Source of the DNA: Bacteroidales bacterium
GTDB lineage: Bacteria; Bacteroidota; Bacteroidia; Bacteroidales; Prolixibacteraceae
DNA length: 64,000 nt
NCBI GenBank assembly: GCA_012719495.1
Contig: JAAYAG010000055.1
Location: 1-64,000, forward strand
Reading direction: 5' to 3'
Part shown: in pieces, positions 38,070 to 48,199 of the stretch
How the letters are laid out: every line of letters starts with the position of its first letter
Numbering within the stretch: position 1 is the first letter of the stretch
The notes under the pieces: model-generated
The model's input: the letters and a program-made list of their open reading frames with translations, nothing else
The model's database searches: none
What the model was told of the DNA's origin: nothing
Position numbers and translations under genes: made by a program

Positions 38070-41000
38070 TTAATTTTCGTTTTTAGGCCCTGTTTTTTTC
38101 TTCTTTTTTTTCAGAATTGCGTTGCGGTATTTTCTGAACAAATCTTTTAACGTATTGAATTCTTCGCGGTACGATAAACCGATGCCTTGTGTGTAAGGTT
38201 CTTCTTCATTCAAAATGCCGTCATTTGAATGATTATAAACTTTTAATTGCAGCCGGCCGTCGTTTGTAAGCTTAACTTTAATATCGAATTCCCCGATGAA
38301 TTCCCCACTGTTGTTGGCCGATGGGTTACTGTTGTTGCCTATGTTTCCATCGATAGTTACCCTGTCGTTAAATACCTGAGTACTAAGTGCAAGTTCAATC
38401 TGGTCGTTCGATATTTCTTTAACACCATCGGTTACACCAGGCCGGTAGTTAACCCCAATATCTACCTGATCGCTTATTTGAGATAACCAGTTGCTAAGCT
38501 GGTTCGAAAGAAGTTCGCTTGCGGTGGTGCTTGCAGTATTTGTCACAATTTCGGAGCCTGCAACTGTAGTGGTTTTTCCAGCGTATATTTCAGGAGTATA
38601 GAAACGGCCAAGCATTAGTAACGAAAGCATTTGTTTGTTTACATCTTCTTCGGTAACAATGATTTGCTTTACCTGGTCTTGAATACTTTGCTCGGCTGTT
38701 GGCAGTTCGATCTTAAAGTTGATTTTAGGTTGCATGAGGCTTTCACTCAAAGATATTACACAGTCGACGGGCATACGGCGTACAAGATCCATATCGGTAC
38801 TGCTTTCGGGAAACAAATCGTAGAGCGATGTTTTTACCTTATATACTGCTGTTAAGTTGATATCTGCATCGTAAGGCTCACCTGTCCATTTTATAGTGCC
38901 ACCTTGGTTGATAGTAAAGCGCTTATTAATAATGTTTTCGAGAGTGAAAAGATAATCTCCTTTTTCGATTACGTAATCCCCATAGAGTTTGATATTGAAA
39001 TCTTTATCGACTTTAACCTGCAAATTACCATTTCCTTCGCCTTTTATAATGTCGCCCATTTGCGAATTAAATATCAGCTGAACTTTAGCTTCGGGATTGA
39101 TATCAATGTCGAAGTTCATGTTTAACCCATTGGATACCAGCTTGTATTCCGTTTGTACAATTTCCTCTTTGACATTGGTAAAGCGGATAAAATCATAATG
39201 TTCTATAGTGCTTTTTGTGTCGAGTGGAATGTTAATGTTTGTTCCTCTGGCAGTTTTTAAATTTCCAACAAGAGAAACATCGGAATCGTATCCATTAATT
39301 TTCAGAAATCCACTTACGAATGCTGTACCATAAAAATATTCGTTATCAGACGAAGAGATGTTCATCGCCATTAGTTTGTCAGTGTCAACCGTTAAATTAT
39401 ATCGCATTTTTCCAAAGCTTTGATGGGCAATGTGCCCGCTGAAAATGCCATTGTTCCCCATTTCATCTTCAATTCTCATTGTAGGGAAAAGTATTGAATC
39501 GGCTTTGAAAACAACAGGATCTGAGAAATAATAGTGCGATTTGGTTGGTGTTATGCCCATACCAATCCGAGTTTCTGGCGTTAGCTTCCCATTGAACATT
39601 AGATGATCGATTTTCCCTGAAACTCTCATTCTTCCATTTACTTCGCCGCTGATGTCATAAAATAAAAACGGGGTAAGCAACTCCAAAAATTTTAATGGTG
39701 CTTTGTCTAGGTTAAGGTTAAAATCGACCAAACTCTTCATTGGGTCTATTGCTCCGGCTCCGTCAATTAGAGTTCTGTCTTTGTCTTTTAATGTCAATTT
39801 TGCAATGAGTTTTTCAAGCTCAGGACTCCAGTCGCTTTTTACTGACAAATCGCCAAAAGTAGCTTGATTAAGAGATAAACTACTGATAATCAAATCTAAA
39901 TTAATTTTTTTCTTTTTGTACAGATCAGTAATATCGAGGTTTCCATTAATTTTTCCACCAAGTCCAGACTGACCAATGAGCAGGTCAATTAAACGGATAT
40001 CAATATTCTGAAGATTGATTTTGGCCTTTGATGTCGGATTTTCGTTAATATTTCCCCATAGTTTTATTCTCTGCTCACCGTTTTTTAACAATAACTGGCT
40101 TATATCTAACGCTGTAGAATCAATGCTAATGACTGATTGGTCAATACTCCACAATGAATCTGAAATGATAAACCACGATGGTAGCATTTTTACTTCAATG
40201 TGGGGATACTTTGTTTCTGTTCGTTCAAAAGTGGTAACAGTTTTCAATTTGCCCAGGTTTTTGGTGCCATCTTGGTTTTCCCAATGAACATCGAGATTAA
40301 CCATGTCGTTTTTGCCTGTGGAGTTGATCGTTAAGTTTTTGGTTTCAACTTTTTCAGTCATTTTATAGGTTTCGGCTAACAAGTCGAATCGTATCTGTTC
40401 AGGAGTAGCTTCAACGTTTATCGAAAGATTATCTGCTTCTTGTTTCGCATATTTTATCACAGGAAGTATTGTTTCTACGTGTGCACGTTTATTCGTTTCG
40501 TCAAAAAATCCTTTGATTGTAAACGGCTTTTCTAATACTAGCGATGGAAGGAATGCTTTGGTCAGGGCATCAGTGTTTTTTATATCTGCAGTAAAAAGAA
40601 AACGGTTTTGGGTGTATGTCCTTTCACGCGTAAGAGGCAGAGAGGAAGGGAAATAAATTTCATATAAATTTATTAAAGAATTGTTTAATGTTTTAAAACT
40701 ATAATGTCCGCTGATATCAATATCCGCCCAATCGCTTCTTAGCGAAAGAATGTTTGTACTATCAACCTTGTCGTTTTTCAGTTGTGCATTTTCGAGGAAC
40801 ATGATGGTCTTGGAGTTTTTGAAGCGAAGCTGTTTTACATCAACAACTCCTTTGATCATATCGAGATCCTTCCCTTCAAAATTAGCATCTATTACGCCTG
40901 AGATTTTAGCTATAGAGTCGGTTTTAAGCAAGTTAAGTTTTTGTAGATCTGCATAATCAATTTGACTTCTGAATCTGAAAGTAGGCATGTTTGGCGAGAT

Positions 41001-42479
41001 ATCAAGGCTCCCGAGGTAATTCATTTTCAAGTTTGGGTCATCAATTGAAAGAGCTCCGTCAAAGTGGTTATTTTTTATGTTTCCCTTTATTTCGATGTTT
41101 TTGTATTTATAGTTGAAAACATCAATAGTGTCTACTATACCATTAAACGTAAAATCGTAATTTTCTTTATGTATCAAACCGTCAATTTTTCCACTAAGGG
41201 TAAGTTTTCCAAGATTGTCGGTGTTGAAAAGTGAACCGATTCGTAGGTTACGAGTGTTTATCCTACCTTTTACTTTTAATGACTGGTTTTTATCGGGCTG
41301 AAAGGACACATCGCCGTCTACAGTTCCCAAATTACTAAATGCTGTACCGTAAGCCACAAAATCGTTGAGAAAGCCTGTAAAATTGCCTTTATAGGTGAAT
41401 ACCCCTAAGTTGTCGAGAAATTTGGGCAGGTTGGGTTCAACCGGGAAAATCTTCCGGGGAAGTTTAAGATTTCGCAATTCGATAAGGTTGGCGTACGACT
41501 CGAACAAGTTGACAAACAGGTAGGTATTTTCGATATCTGGTAACCCGTTGATATAGAAGTCTCCATTGAGTCGAGTAAGGTCTTCGAGCCTGGCCTTTAC
41601 ATTTTTCCCTTTAATCTCGCTGAGTTTGCCGTATATCCGTCCTGAGATTTCGGCTGCAACACTGTTTCCGTCGTAATCTGACAGAAGAAAGGCAATATCC
41701 TTGTAATCAAGTTTAATTCGCTCAATATAAGAATCGAACCTCAAATCGAAAATGTTCTTTGTTAAAAGATATTCTTTGAGATCAAGATGTATTGAATCAA
41801 CTCTCAGCAACGAATTGTCGGATGTGACACTAATCGATTGAAGGTCAAAAATGCTGTCAGTATACGAAACTTTGGATGAAAATTCATTGATGGCAAAACC
41901 ATTACGACATTGAAATGATAGCTGGTTCAAATTGAAAGCAAACCTATTGCTTGAAGGGAATTTTAATTTATCGAGCGATAGATTTATTTTTGACAAATGC
42001 ACAAAGTCGCTCAGCGATTCACTCATCGAAGTATCGGAATAACAGAATATTCCGTCTTCTATTTCCAGCATTGAAATGCTTGCACTCCAAGGCTTATTTT
42101 GCGAAGGTTGTTTTTCTCCAAAAAGGAAACTGAAATTATATATACTATCACCCGTTTTTTCAACCATTACTTTTGGATTGTCGAGGGTAATTGATTTGAA
42201 GTGAAGCGCATTATTTTTTAACGACAACGAATCTATGGATGCAACCAGTTTGCTGGTATATAGCAAGGTATCTTTGTTTTGGTCGCTTAGATAAAAATCG
42301 TCGAGTACTACTTTTGTAAATAGGGAGAATTTTACTCGTCCAATCGAAACATCAGCATCAATACTTTTCGAAATTCCCGCAGTAATTTTATTGATAAGTA
42401 TCTTCTGGAAGTAGCTGGTTTGAAAAATACCATAGCCAATCGCCAGTGTTAAAAACAGTAGCGATATAATAACCAGCAA
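38070..42479 (-). CDS. tamB: TamB/DUF490-family translocation and assembly protein
   Basis: A huge AsmA-like beta-taco protein (1469 codons as given) anchored in the inner membrane by one N-terminal helix and spanning the periplasm, linked to outer-membrane protein assembly or lipid transport. The C-terminal region (about residues 1090-1440) carries the conserved DUF490/TamB signature, including GDYLFTLENIINKRFTINQGG and the closing barrel-like strands. The start is uncertain: the first standard codon is TTG at 42479. In-frame sequence upstream encodes a plausible IKKTINI lead-in from an ATT at 42500 behind a GGGAGG ribosome binding site. An ATG at 42528 is out of frame by one base. It is divergent from tsaD. 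Confidence 0.88.
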   Translation of the reverse strand: MLVIISLLFLTLAIGYGIFQTSYFQKILINKITAGISKSIDADVSIGRVKFSLFTKVVLDDFYLSDQNKDTLLYTSKLVASIDSLSLKNNALHFKSITLDNPKVMVEKTGDSIYNFSFLFGEKQPSQNKPWSASISMLEIEDGIFCYSDTSMSESLSDFVHLSKINLSLDKLKFPSSNRFAFNLNQLSFQCRNGFAINEFSSKVSYTDSIFDLQSISVTSDNSLLRVDSIHLDLKEYLLTKNIFDLRFDSYIERIKLDYKDIAFLLSDYDGNSVAAEISGRIYGKLSEIKGKNVKARLEDLTRLNGDFYINGLPDIENTYLFVNLFESYANLIELRNLKLPRKIFPVEPNLPKFLDNLGVFTYKGNFTGFLNDFVAYGTAFSNLGTVDGDVSFQPDKNQSLKVKGRINTRNLRIGSLFNTDNLGKLTLSGKIDGLIHKENYDFTFNGIVDTIDVFNYKYKNIEIKGNIKNNHFDGALSIDDPNLKMNYLGSLDISPNMPTFRFRSQIDYADLQKLNLLKTDSIAKISGVIDANFEGKDLDMIKGVVDVKQLRFKNSKTIMFLENAQLKNDKVDSTNILSLRSDWADIDISGHYSFKTLNNSLINLYEIYFPSSLPLTRERTYTQNRFLFTADIKNTDALTKAFLPSLVLEKPFTIKGFFDETNKRAHVETILPVIKYAKQEADNLSINVEATPEQIRFDLLAETYKMTEKVETKNLTINSTGKNDMVNLDVHWENQDGTKNLGKLKTVTTFERTETKYPHIEVKMLPSWFIISDSLWSIDQSVISIDSTALDISQLLLKNGEQRIKLWGNINENPTSKAKINLQNIDIRLIDLLIGQSGLGGKINGNLDITDLYKKKKINLDLIISSLSLNQATFGDLSVKSDWSPELEKLIAKLTLKDKDRTLIDGAGAIDPMKSLVDFNLNLDKAPLKFLELLTPFLFYDISGEVNGRMRVSGKIDHLMFNGKLTPETRIGMGITPTKSHYYFSDPVVFKADSILFPTMRIEDEMGNNGIFSGHIAHQSFGKMRYNLTVDTDKLMAMNISSSDNEYFYGTAFVSGFLKINGYDSDVSLVGNLKTARGTNINIPLDTKSTIEHYDFIRFTNVKEEIVQTEYKLVSNGLNMNFDIDINPEAKVQLIFNSQMGDIIKGEGNGNLQVKVDKDFNIKLYGDYVIEKGDYLFTLENIINKRFTINQGGTIKWTGEPYDADINLTAVYKVKTSLYDLFPESSTDMDLVRRMPVDCVISLSESLMQPKINFKIELPTAEQSIQDQVKQIIVTEEDVNKQMLSLLMLGRFYTPEIYAGKTTTVAGSEIVTNTASTTASELLSNQLSNWLSQISDQVDIGVNYRPGVTDGVKEISNDQIELALSTQVFNDRVTIDGNIGNNSNPSANNSGEFIGEFDIKVKLTNDGRLQLKVYNHSNDGILNEEEPYTQGIGLSYREEFNTLKDLFRKYRNAILKKKKKKTGPKNEN

Positions 42480-42583
42480 TATATTTATTGTTTTTTTAAT
42501 ACTTTTGTCCTCCCAAAAATAAGATCATACAAAATAACAATTTTTAGACCAAAAATTGGTTCTAGTCAAAGAAAATAAAGTAT

Positions 42584-43627
42584 ATGCTACATAATAATAA
42601 AGTTATCATACTAGGAATAGAATCTTCGTGCGACGATACTTCGGCTGCTGTTATAGAAAACGGAGTAATCAGATCGAATGTTATAGCCAGCCAGAAAGTT
42701 CATGAACAATATGGAGGTGTTGTTCCCGAACTGGCCTCAAGGGCACATCAGCATAATGTGGTACCGGTGGTCGATGTGGCGCTCAAGCAGGCATCTATCG
42801 ATGCCAGCCAGCTCACAGCCATCGCATTTACGAGAGGTCCCGGACTTTTGGGCTCTTTGCTTGTTGGCACATCATTTGCCAAAGGCTTATCGCTTTCGCT
42901 TGATATTCCCATGATTGATGTTAATCACTTGCAAGGACATGTGCTGGCCCATTACATTAAAGAAAGCGACGACGACAACGACAAACCACGTTTTCCACAT
43001 CTTTGCTTGTTAGTATCGGGAGGAAATTCGCAGATCATAGTGGTGAGAAACCACCTCGATATGGAGGTGATTGGTCAGACGATCGATGATGCGGCTGGCG
43101 AAGCTTTTGATAAGTGCGGAAAGGTGATGGGCCTGCCCTATCCTGCCGGTCCGGTAATTGATCGCTTGGCAAAGGAGGGAAACCCAGATGCCATAGAATT
43201 GAGTAAGCCAAAGATTGAAGGATTAAACTATAGTTTTAGTGGTCTGAAAACAAGCTTTTTGTACCACTTACGCGATCAATTGAAACTCAATCCTAACTAT
43301 ATTGAAGAGAATAAAGCAAATCTGTGTGCCTCATTACAGAAAACAATCGTCGATGTGTTGGTCGGCAAACTGGTTCGGGCAGCAAAAGAAACCGGAATCA
43401 ACGAAATAACCTTGTCAGGAGGTGTTTCCGCTAATTCAGGGCTCCGGGGCGAAATAGAGCGACAAGCAGCAAAAAGAGGCTGGCGCATTTTTCTTCCCCC
43501 ATTACGCTACACTACTGATAATGCAGCAATGATTGCAATTACGGGTTATTATAAGTACCTTAACCATGAATTTGCGACTCACGATATGGTGCCTTTTGCA
43601 CGGATGGTTATTAATGAAAAAACATAG
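42584..43627 (+). CDS. tsaD: tRNA N6-adenosine threonylcarbamoyltransferase
   Basis: Transfers the threonylcarbamoyl group to A37 of tRNAs that read ANN codons. The 347-residue ASKHA-fold protein shows ILGIESSCDDTSAAV at the start, ELASRAHQHN, the metal-binding pair in VNHLQGHVLAHY, and SGGNSQIIV and LSGGVSANSGLR in the nucleotide site. It is transcribed away from tamB, and the TonB receptor gene follows after 24 bp. Confidence 0.97.
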   Translation: MLHNNKVIILGIESSCDDTSAAVIENGVIRSNVIASQKVHEQYGGVVPELASRAHQHNVVPVVDVALKQASIDASQLTAIAFTRGPGLLGSLLVGTSFAKGLSLSLDIPMIDVNHLQGHVLAHYIKESDDDNDKPRFPHLCLLVSGGNSQIIVVRNHLDMEVIGQTIDDAAGEAFDKCGKVMGLPYPAGPVIDRLAKEGNPDAIELSKPKIEGLNYSFSGLKTSFLYHLRDQLKLNPNYIEENKANLCASLQKTIVDVLVGKLVRAAKETGINEITLSGGVSANSGLRGEIERQAAKRGWRIFLPPLRYTTDNAAMIAITGYYKYLNHEFATHDMVPFARMVINEKT

Positions 43628-43651
43628 AAAATATAACACCTAATCACCATA

Positions 43652-46036
43652 ATGAAAAAAATCCACCTTTTAATTATCTCACTGCTGATTTTTACATTAT
43701 CGCATGCTCAACGGGCTACTGTTAGTGGATATCTTATCGATAAGTCGTCGGGAGAACGGCTTATAAATGCCAATGTATACGAAAAAAACAGTTTGCAGGG
43801 CACCACCACCAACACATTTGGTTTTTACAGCATTACCCTTCCCAAAGATCACAAAACACTTACCTACTCTTTTGTTGGTTTTGAGCCGGTTGATGTTTCA
43901 TTTAACTTGGTAAGCGATACAGTAATCAATATCGAATTAGAATTAAACGCCGAAATTGAGGAGATAACTGTATATGGTGAAGCAGCGCGCAAAGTTCACA
44001 ATACTGAAATGAGCATGGTTGAACTTCCTGTTATTCAGGTGCAAAAAATTCCTCTTTTTATGGGAGAGCCTGATTTGCTTAAAGTTTTGCAACTGCTTCC
44101 CGGAGTAAAATCAGGAACAGAAGGCACAAGTGGTATTTATGTTCGCGGAGGTGGACCCGACCAAAACCTTTTTTTACTCGACGGGGTACCAGTGTACAAT
44201 GTCAATCATTTATTGGGCTTTTTTTCAGTGTTTAACCCTTCGGCAATAAAAACTGTTAAACTATACAAAGGAGGCTTCCCTGCCCGTTTTGGAGGCCGGC
44301 TTTCGTCAGTCATCGATATCAATATGAAAGAAGGCAACATGAAGAAATTCGAAGGCGAAGCATCGCTTGGCATCATTTCATCGCGGCTTTCGCTTGAAGG
44401 GCCAATCGTGAAAGATAAAACATCGTTCATCGTTTCTGGAAGACGAACGTATGGCGATCTTTTGCTGCAACCACTTCTGAAACTTAGTGCTGATAATTTA
44501 AGAGCCGGATATTATTTTTACGACCTGAATGCTAAAATAAATCATATTTTTTCTGAAAAGAGTAGGCTTTATTTAAGCGGATATTTTGGACAAGATAAGC
44601 TTTACGTTAAAGATAAATCGGAATACACTACCGAATCGGTTACCTATAAAAGCCGTAACGAAGTTAACATAGGCTGGCAAAATGCTACAGGAGCTTTGCG
44701 TTGGAACTATTTGTTTTCAAATAAATTATTTGGGAATTTTATCGCTACCTACAGCAATTATAATTTTTTTGTTAGTTACGATTATCGCAATAGTAGTTCC
44801 GATTCGCCTGAGTCGAGAGATTTTTTCAAGTACCTTTCCGGAATCGATGACTGGTCGGCAAAGGCTGAGTTTGATTACTTTCCGTTGCCCCAACATGCCG
44901 TCAAATTTGGTTCGGGATACATTTATCACACTTTTGAACCTGGGGTAACCCGAATTCAATCGGCAGCCAACAACGAACCTGATGGTGATTTTAACCTCGA
45001 GTTGGGGAACGATCCGATTTATGCCCACGAAGCCTATTTGTTTGCTGAGGATAATTTCGATATCACTCCGCGTTTGAAAGCAAATATAGGATTACACTTG
45101 CTGGGTTTCAGCGTTCAGGATGTGTTTTATCCTTCACTCGAACCGCGGGCTAGTTTGCGTTTCCTTGTAAATGAAGTATTCTCACTGAAAGCTTCGTACA
45201 GCAAAATGTCACAAAATATCCATCTGTTAAGCAGTTCTACTATCAGTTTGCCTACCGATTTGTGGCTGCCTACCACTAAACGAATTAAGCCTCAGAAATC
45301 GCATCAATATGCGTTAGGTGCATTTTTTAAATTACCACATGACCTTGATTTTTCAGTAGAAGGGTATTACAAAACCATGACTAATCTGATTGAGTACAAA
45401 GATGGTGCTTCGTATATTTTGTCTGGCAAAGGATGGGAAGACCTAGTTGAACTGGGCGATGGTTGGTCGAGTGGCGCTGAATTGCTTCTTGAAAAGAAAC
45501 TCGGAAAAACAACTGGCTGGATTGGTTATACCCTCTCGTGGACAGAGCGGCAGTTTGACAACCTCAATTTCGGGCGACCGTTTTACGCCCGTTACGACCG
45601 CCGTCACGATATAAGTATTTCGGTTACCAACGAGCTTACAAAGCACATCGACATTGCGATTACCTGGGTATACGGAACCGGTAATGCGGTTACCCTAGGC
45701 AAGCAAACCTACAAACAAAATGAAAGTATTTCAGATGGATATGATCAAAGCTTAACGTATATCGAAAGCAGAAATAACTTCCGTATGCCGGCCTATCATC
45801 GTGTCGATGTTGGTGTTAACTTCCATCGGGTAAGTAAATTGGGGAAAAGCACATTCAGTATTTCAGCATATAATGCATACAACAGGCTGAATCCCTTTTA
45901 TGTAGACTGGGGCTATAAAAATACTGAAACCGGGAAACCTGTTTCTTCCGGTTATGAACCGAATGCAGAGCCCGCACTCATTCAGATGAGTATCTTTCCC
46001 ATTATTCCATCAATTTCTTATACCTTAAAATTCTGA
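43652..46036 (+). CDS. TonB-dependent receptor with carboxypeptidase-like N-terminal domain
   Basis: An outer-membrane active transporter of 794 residues. A signal peptide ends at SHAQ. A carboxypeptidase-regulatory-like beta domain (about 22-105, VSGYLIDKSSGERLINANVYE) follows, then a plug (about 120-225, with GIYVRGGGPDQNLFLLDGVPVYN) and a beta-barrel that ends in Phe. It directly precedes a DUF4249 lipoprotein with a 5-bp gap, the usual pairing for this receptor subtype, and is presumably energised by the TonB system. The ligand is unknown. Confidence 0.93.
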   Translation: MKKIHLLIISLLIFTLSHAQRATVSGYLIDKSSGERLINANVYEKNSLQGTTTNTFGFYSITLPKDHKTLTYSFVGFEPVDVSFNLVSDTVINIELELNAEIEEITVYGEAARKVHNTEMSMVELPVIQVQKIPLFMGEPDLLKVLQLLPGVKSGTEGTSGIYVRGGGPDQNLFLLDGVPVYNVNHLLGFFSVFNPSAIKTVKLYKGGFPARFGGRLSSVIDINMKEGNMKKFEGEASLGIISSRLSLEGPIVKDKTSFIVSGRRTYGDLLLQPLLKLSADNLRAGYYFYDLNAKINHIFSEKSRLYLSGYFGQDKLYVKDKSEYTTESVTYKSRNEVNIGWQNATGALRWNYLFSNKLFGNFIATYSNYNFFVSYDYRNSSSDSPESRDFFKYLSGIDDWSAKAEFDYFPLPQHAVKFGSGYIYHTFEPGVTRIQSAANNEPDGDFNLELGNDPIYAHEAYLFAEDNFDITPRLKANIGLHLLGFSVQDVFYPSLEPRASLRFLVNEVFSLKASYSKMSQNIHLLSSSTISLPTDLWLPTTKRIKPQKSHQYALGAFFKLPHDLDFSVEGYYKTMTNLIEYKDGASYILSGKGWEDLVELGDGWSSGAELLLEKKLGKTTGWIGYTLSWTERQFDNLNFGRPFYARYDRRHDISISVTNELTKHIDIAITWVYGTGNAVTLGKQTYKQNESISDGYDQSLTYIESRNNFRMPAYHRVDVGVNFHRVSKLGKSTFSISAYNAYNRLNPFYVDWGYKNTETGKPVSSGYEPNAEPALIQMSIFPIIPSISYTLKF

Positions 46037-46041
46037 TCACA

Positions 46042-47199
46042 ATGAAAATAAGAGCCAGCATATTTATGTTCAAGTCTGAAAAAAATATTTCAGTTCTTGC
46101 TTTTTCGTTTTTCATGAGCACATTTTTCATTTTAAGTTGTCAGAAAGTACTCGAGTTTGATGAAGACGAAATTGAGCCCATGTTAGTTGTTAACTGCATG
46201 TTGCAGCCCGATAGCTCAGTAAGTATAAGCCTTACACGTTCGGTTTCTGCTCTCGAAACTGCATTATTTTTTCCAGTAGTAAAAAATGCTTCTCTATCCT
46301 TTTCGAATGGTTATGATATAAGTACCGATTTTGCCTTTGTAACTGAATTTGATTCACTATATTCAAATTATTACAATTATGATGGTAGCCCCATATTTGT
46401 TGTTTATGAAAGGGGCAACTATGTAAACTCACAAATTAAGATAGAACCAGGCCGAAAGTATCAGTTGAAAGTTAGTGCCGAAGGATTTGATGATGTAACA
46501 GCCGAGACTGAAATCCCTTTCATGGTGGGTATTGACAAATTGGATACGTTTTCAGTAAAAGAAAACGACAACTTCTCAACAATGGTTGAGCGTAAAGCAT
46601 CATTGAAATTTACTGACCCTGTTGGTGATAATTTTTATCGCATAAAAGTAGAAAACGCATCCATGACTGTATCTTTTGACCCTCAAACAGGTGAGATATC
46701 TTACTTAAATCCTTATAGTTATACTAATTATATCACTTCTAATGATCCGGTTTTTGGCTACAATACCGGCACCGATATTATTGATACCGGCTCAGGCAAT
46801 CGTTTCGGCGTTTTTACTGACCAGTTATTTGATGGAAAACAATATGACATTGAATTTACGTATACTACGGATTATCAGAATTATGAAGCTCAAAAAACCG
46901 AATTCTTTTTACAGATTTACAGGGTTAGTCTTGTATCATTATCGCGCGATTATTACTATTATTTAAAAACAGTTGATGATCAAACATCATCGGGGTACGA
47001 TCTTTTTTCCGATCCGGTGTTGATTTATACGAATATAAAAAATGGCACCGGAATTCTTGGTGGCAGTGCTGAAGATAAACAATATGTTTTACTTTCTGAT
47101 TTACCTAATAGTTATCGTGCACTTCTTCCCTTTGCCAACGATGAAAGCTTGTTTGACTTTATAAAAAAGGAATCGGGGAAACGACCAAAATATTACTAA
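46042..47199 (+). CDS. DUF4249 lipoprotein, partner of the TonB receptor
   Basis: A 385-residue lipoprotein. A hydrophobic signal ends in FILSC, after a rather long N-terminal stretch (an ATG at 46069 may be the true start). The mature protein opens with the beta domain typical of DUF4249 (EPMLVVNCMLQPDSSVSISLT). Members of this family sit next to TonB-dependent receptors and probably act as surface lids or ligand-binding partners, by analogy to SusD-like proteins. Its last four bases overlap the convergent ftsE gene. Confidence 0.87.
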   Translation: MKIRASIFMFKSEKNISVLAFSFFMSTFFILSCQKVLEFDEDEIEPMLVVNCMLQPDSSVSISLTRSVSALETALFFPVVKNASLSFSNGYDISTDFAFVTEFDSLYSNYYNYDGSPIFVVYERGNYVNSQIKIEPGRKYQLKVSAEGFDDVTAETEIPFMVGIDKLDTFSVKENDNFSTMVERKASLKFTDPVGDNFYRIKVENASMTVSFDPQTGEISYLNPYSYTNYITSNDPVFGYNTGTDIIDTGSGNRFGVFTDQLFDGKQYDIEFTYTTDYQNYEAQKTEFFLQIYRVSLVSLSRDYYYYLKTVDDQTSSGYDLFSDPVLIYTNIKNGTGILGGSAEDKQYVLLSDLPNSYRALLPFANDESLFDFIKKESGKRPKYY

Positions 47200-47912
47200 T
47201 CGATAAACGACCGGAAATCGAGTTGTTCTCCTTGCGACATACCAGCATCGATAAGTTTTCCTTCTGAGCAAATCAGAGTACGTGCCGGATATTTATCAAC
47301 GACCAGTTTATCGTGGGTTGCCATTAGCACGGTTTTACCTTCGCTGTTGATTTTTTTGAACAGTTCGAGTATGCCAACCGACGTGTCGAAATCGAGGTTC
47401 CCGGTTGGTTCATCGGCCAAAATTATTTCAGGGTTATTGAGCAGGGCGCGGGCAATGACAATACGCTGCTGTTCCCCTCCCGAAAGTTGATGTGGCATTT
47501 TTTGCTTGAAGGCAACCATTCCAACTTCTTCAAGAATGGAATCGATACGCTCATTCATTGCCTTTTCGTCGGTCCAGCCGGTCGATTTAAGCACAAAATG
47601 AAGGTTCTTGTAGATAGAACGATCGGTAAGCAGTTTAAAATCCTGAAAAACTACGCCAATTTTTCTTCTAAGGAATGGAATATCTTTAGTTTTAATCGTT
47701 TGCAAAGAATAACCGGCAACGTATGCTTCTCCATTGAAAACAGGCAGTTCGGCATTCAGCGTTTTGATAAGGCTCGATTTTCCACTACCCACTTTACCAA
47801 TTAGAAAAACAAATTCTCCGTTGATTAACTGAAAATTAACCTGTGATAAAACCAATTGTTCGCGTTGGTATATGTCGGTGTCTTTAATCGATATGGCAAA
47901 AGCTTCTTCCAT
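47196..47912 (-). CDS. ftsE: Cell-division ABC transporter ATPase FtsE
   Basis: The ATPase of the FtsEX complex, which couples the divisome to septal peptidoglycan hydrolysis. The 238-residue protein has Walker A (GKVGSGKSSLIKT), Q loop (VFQDFKLL), signature (LSGGEQQRI), Walker B (IILADEPTGNLD) and switch His (MATHDKLV). The F-QDFKLL-DR pattern is the FtsE hallmark that separates it from LolD-type ATPases. No ftsX lies beside it. The gene converges with the DUF4249 gene, with a four-base overlap and no terminator. Confidence 0.88.
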   Translation of the reverse strand: MEEAFAISIKDTDIYQREQLVLSQVNFQLINGEFVFLIGKVGSGKSSLIKTLNAELPVFNGEAYVAGYSLQTIKTKDIPFLRRKIGVVFQDFKLLTDRSIYKNLHFVLKSTGWTDEKAMNERIDSILEEVGMVAFKQKMPHQLSGGEQQRIVIARALLNNPEIILADEPTGNLDFDTSVGILELFKKINSEGKTVLMATHDKLVVDKYPARTLICSEGKLIDAGMSQGEQLDFRSFID

Positions 47913-48199
47913 AATAATATTGTGTTATTGGTACATTTTTACTTGATACAGAATGTTTTTTGTTCATTTAGAATTCATTATTTCAGCCGAGCAATAAAAA
48001 CAAACTTATCAAAACAAAGAACGATAACGAAAATGTTTTCAAAACAAAAAATAAGATTGAGACACAAAACTAAATTTTTTATTCAAAAGGAATACTATAC
48101 ACGCTAAATAAACAGTTTAATGGTAAGAACCCCTTTGGATAAGGGCTTTGATTACCGATTTAATTTCTATTTTTACTGAAATTTATTTCAATCACAATT

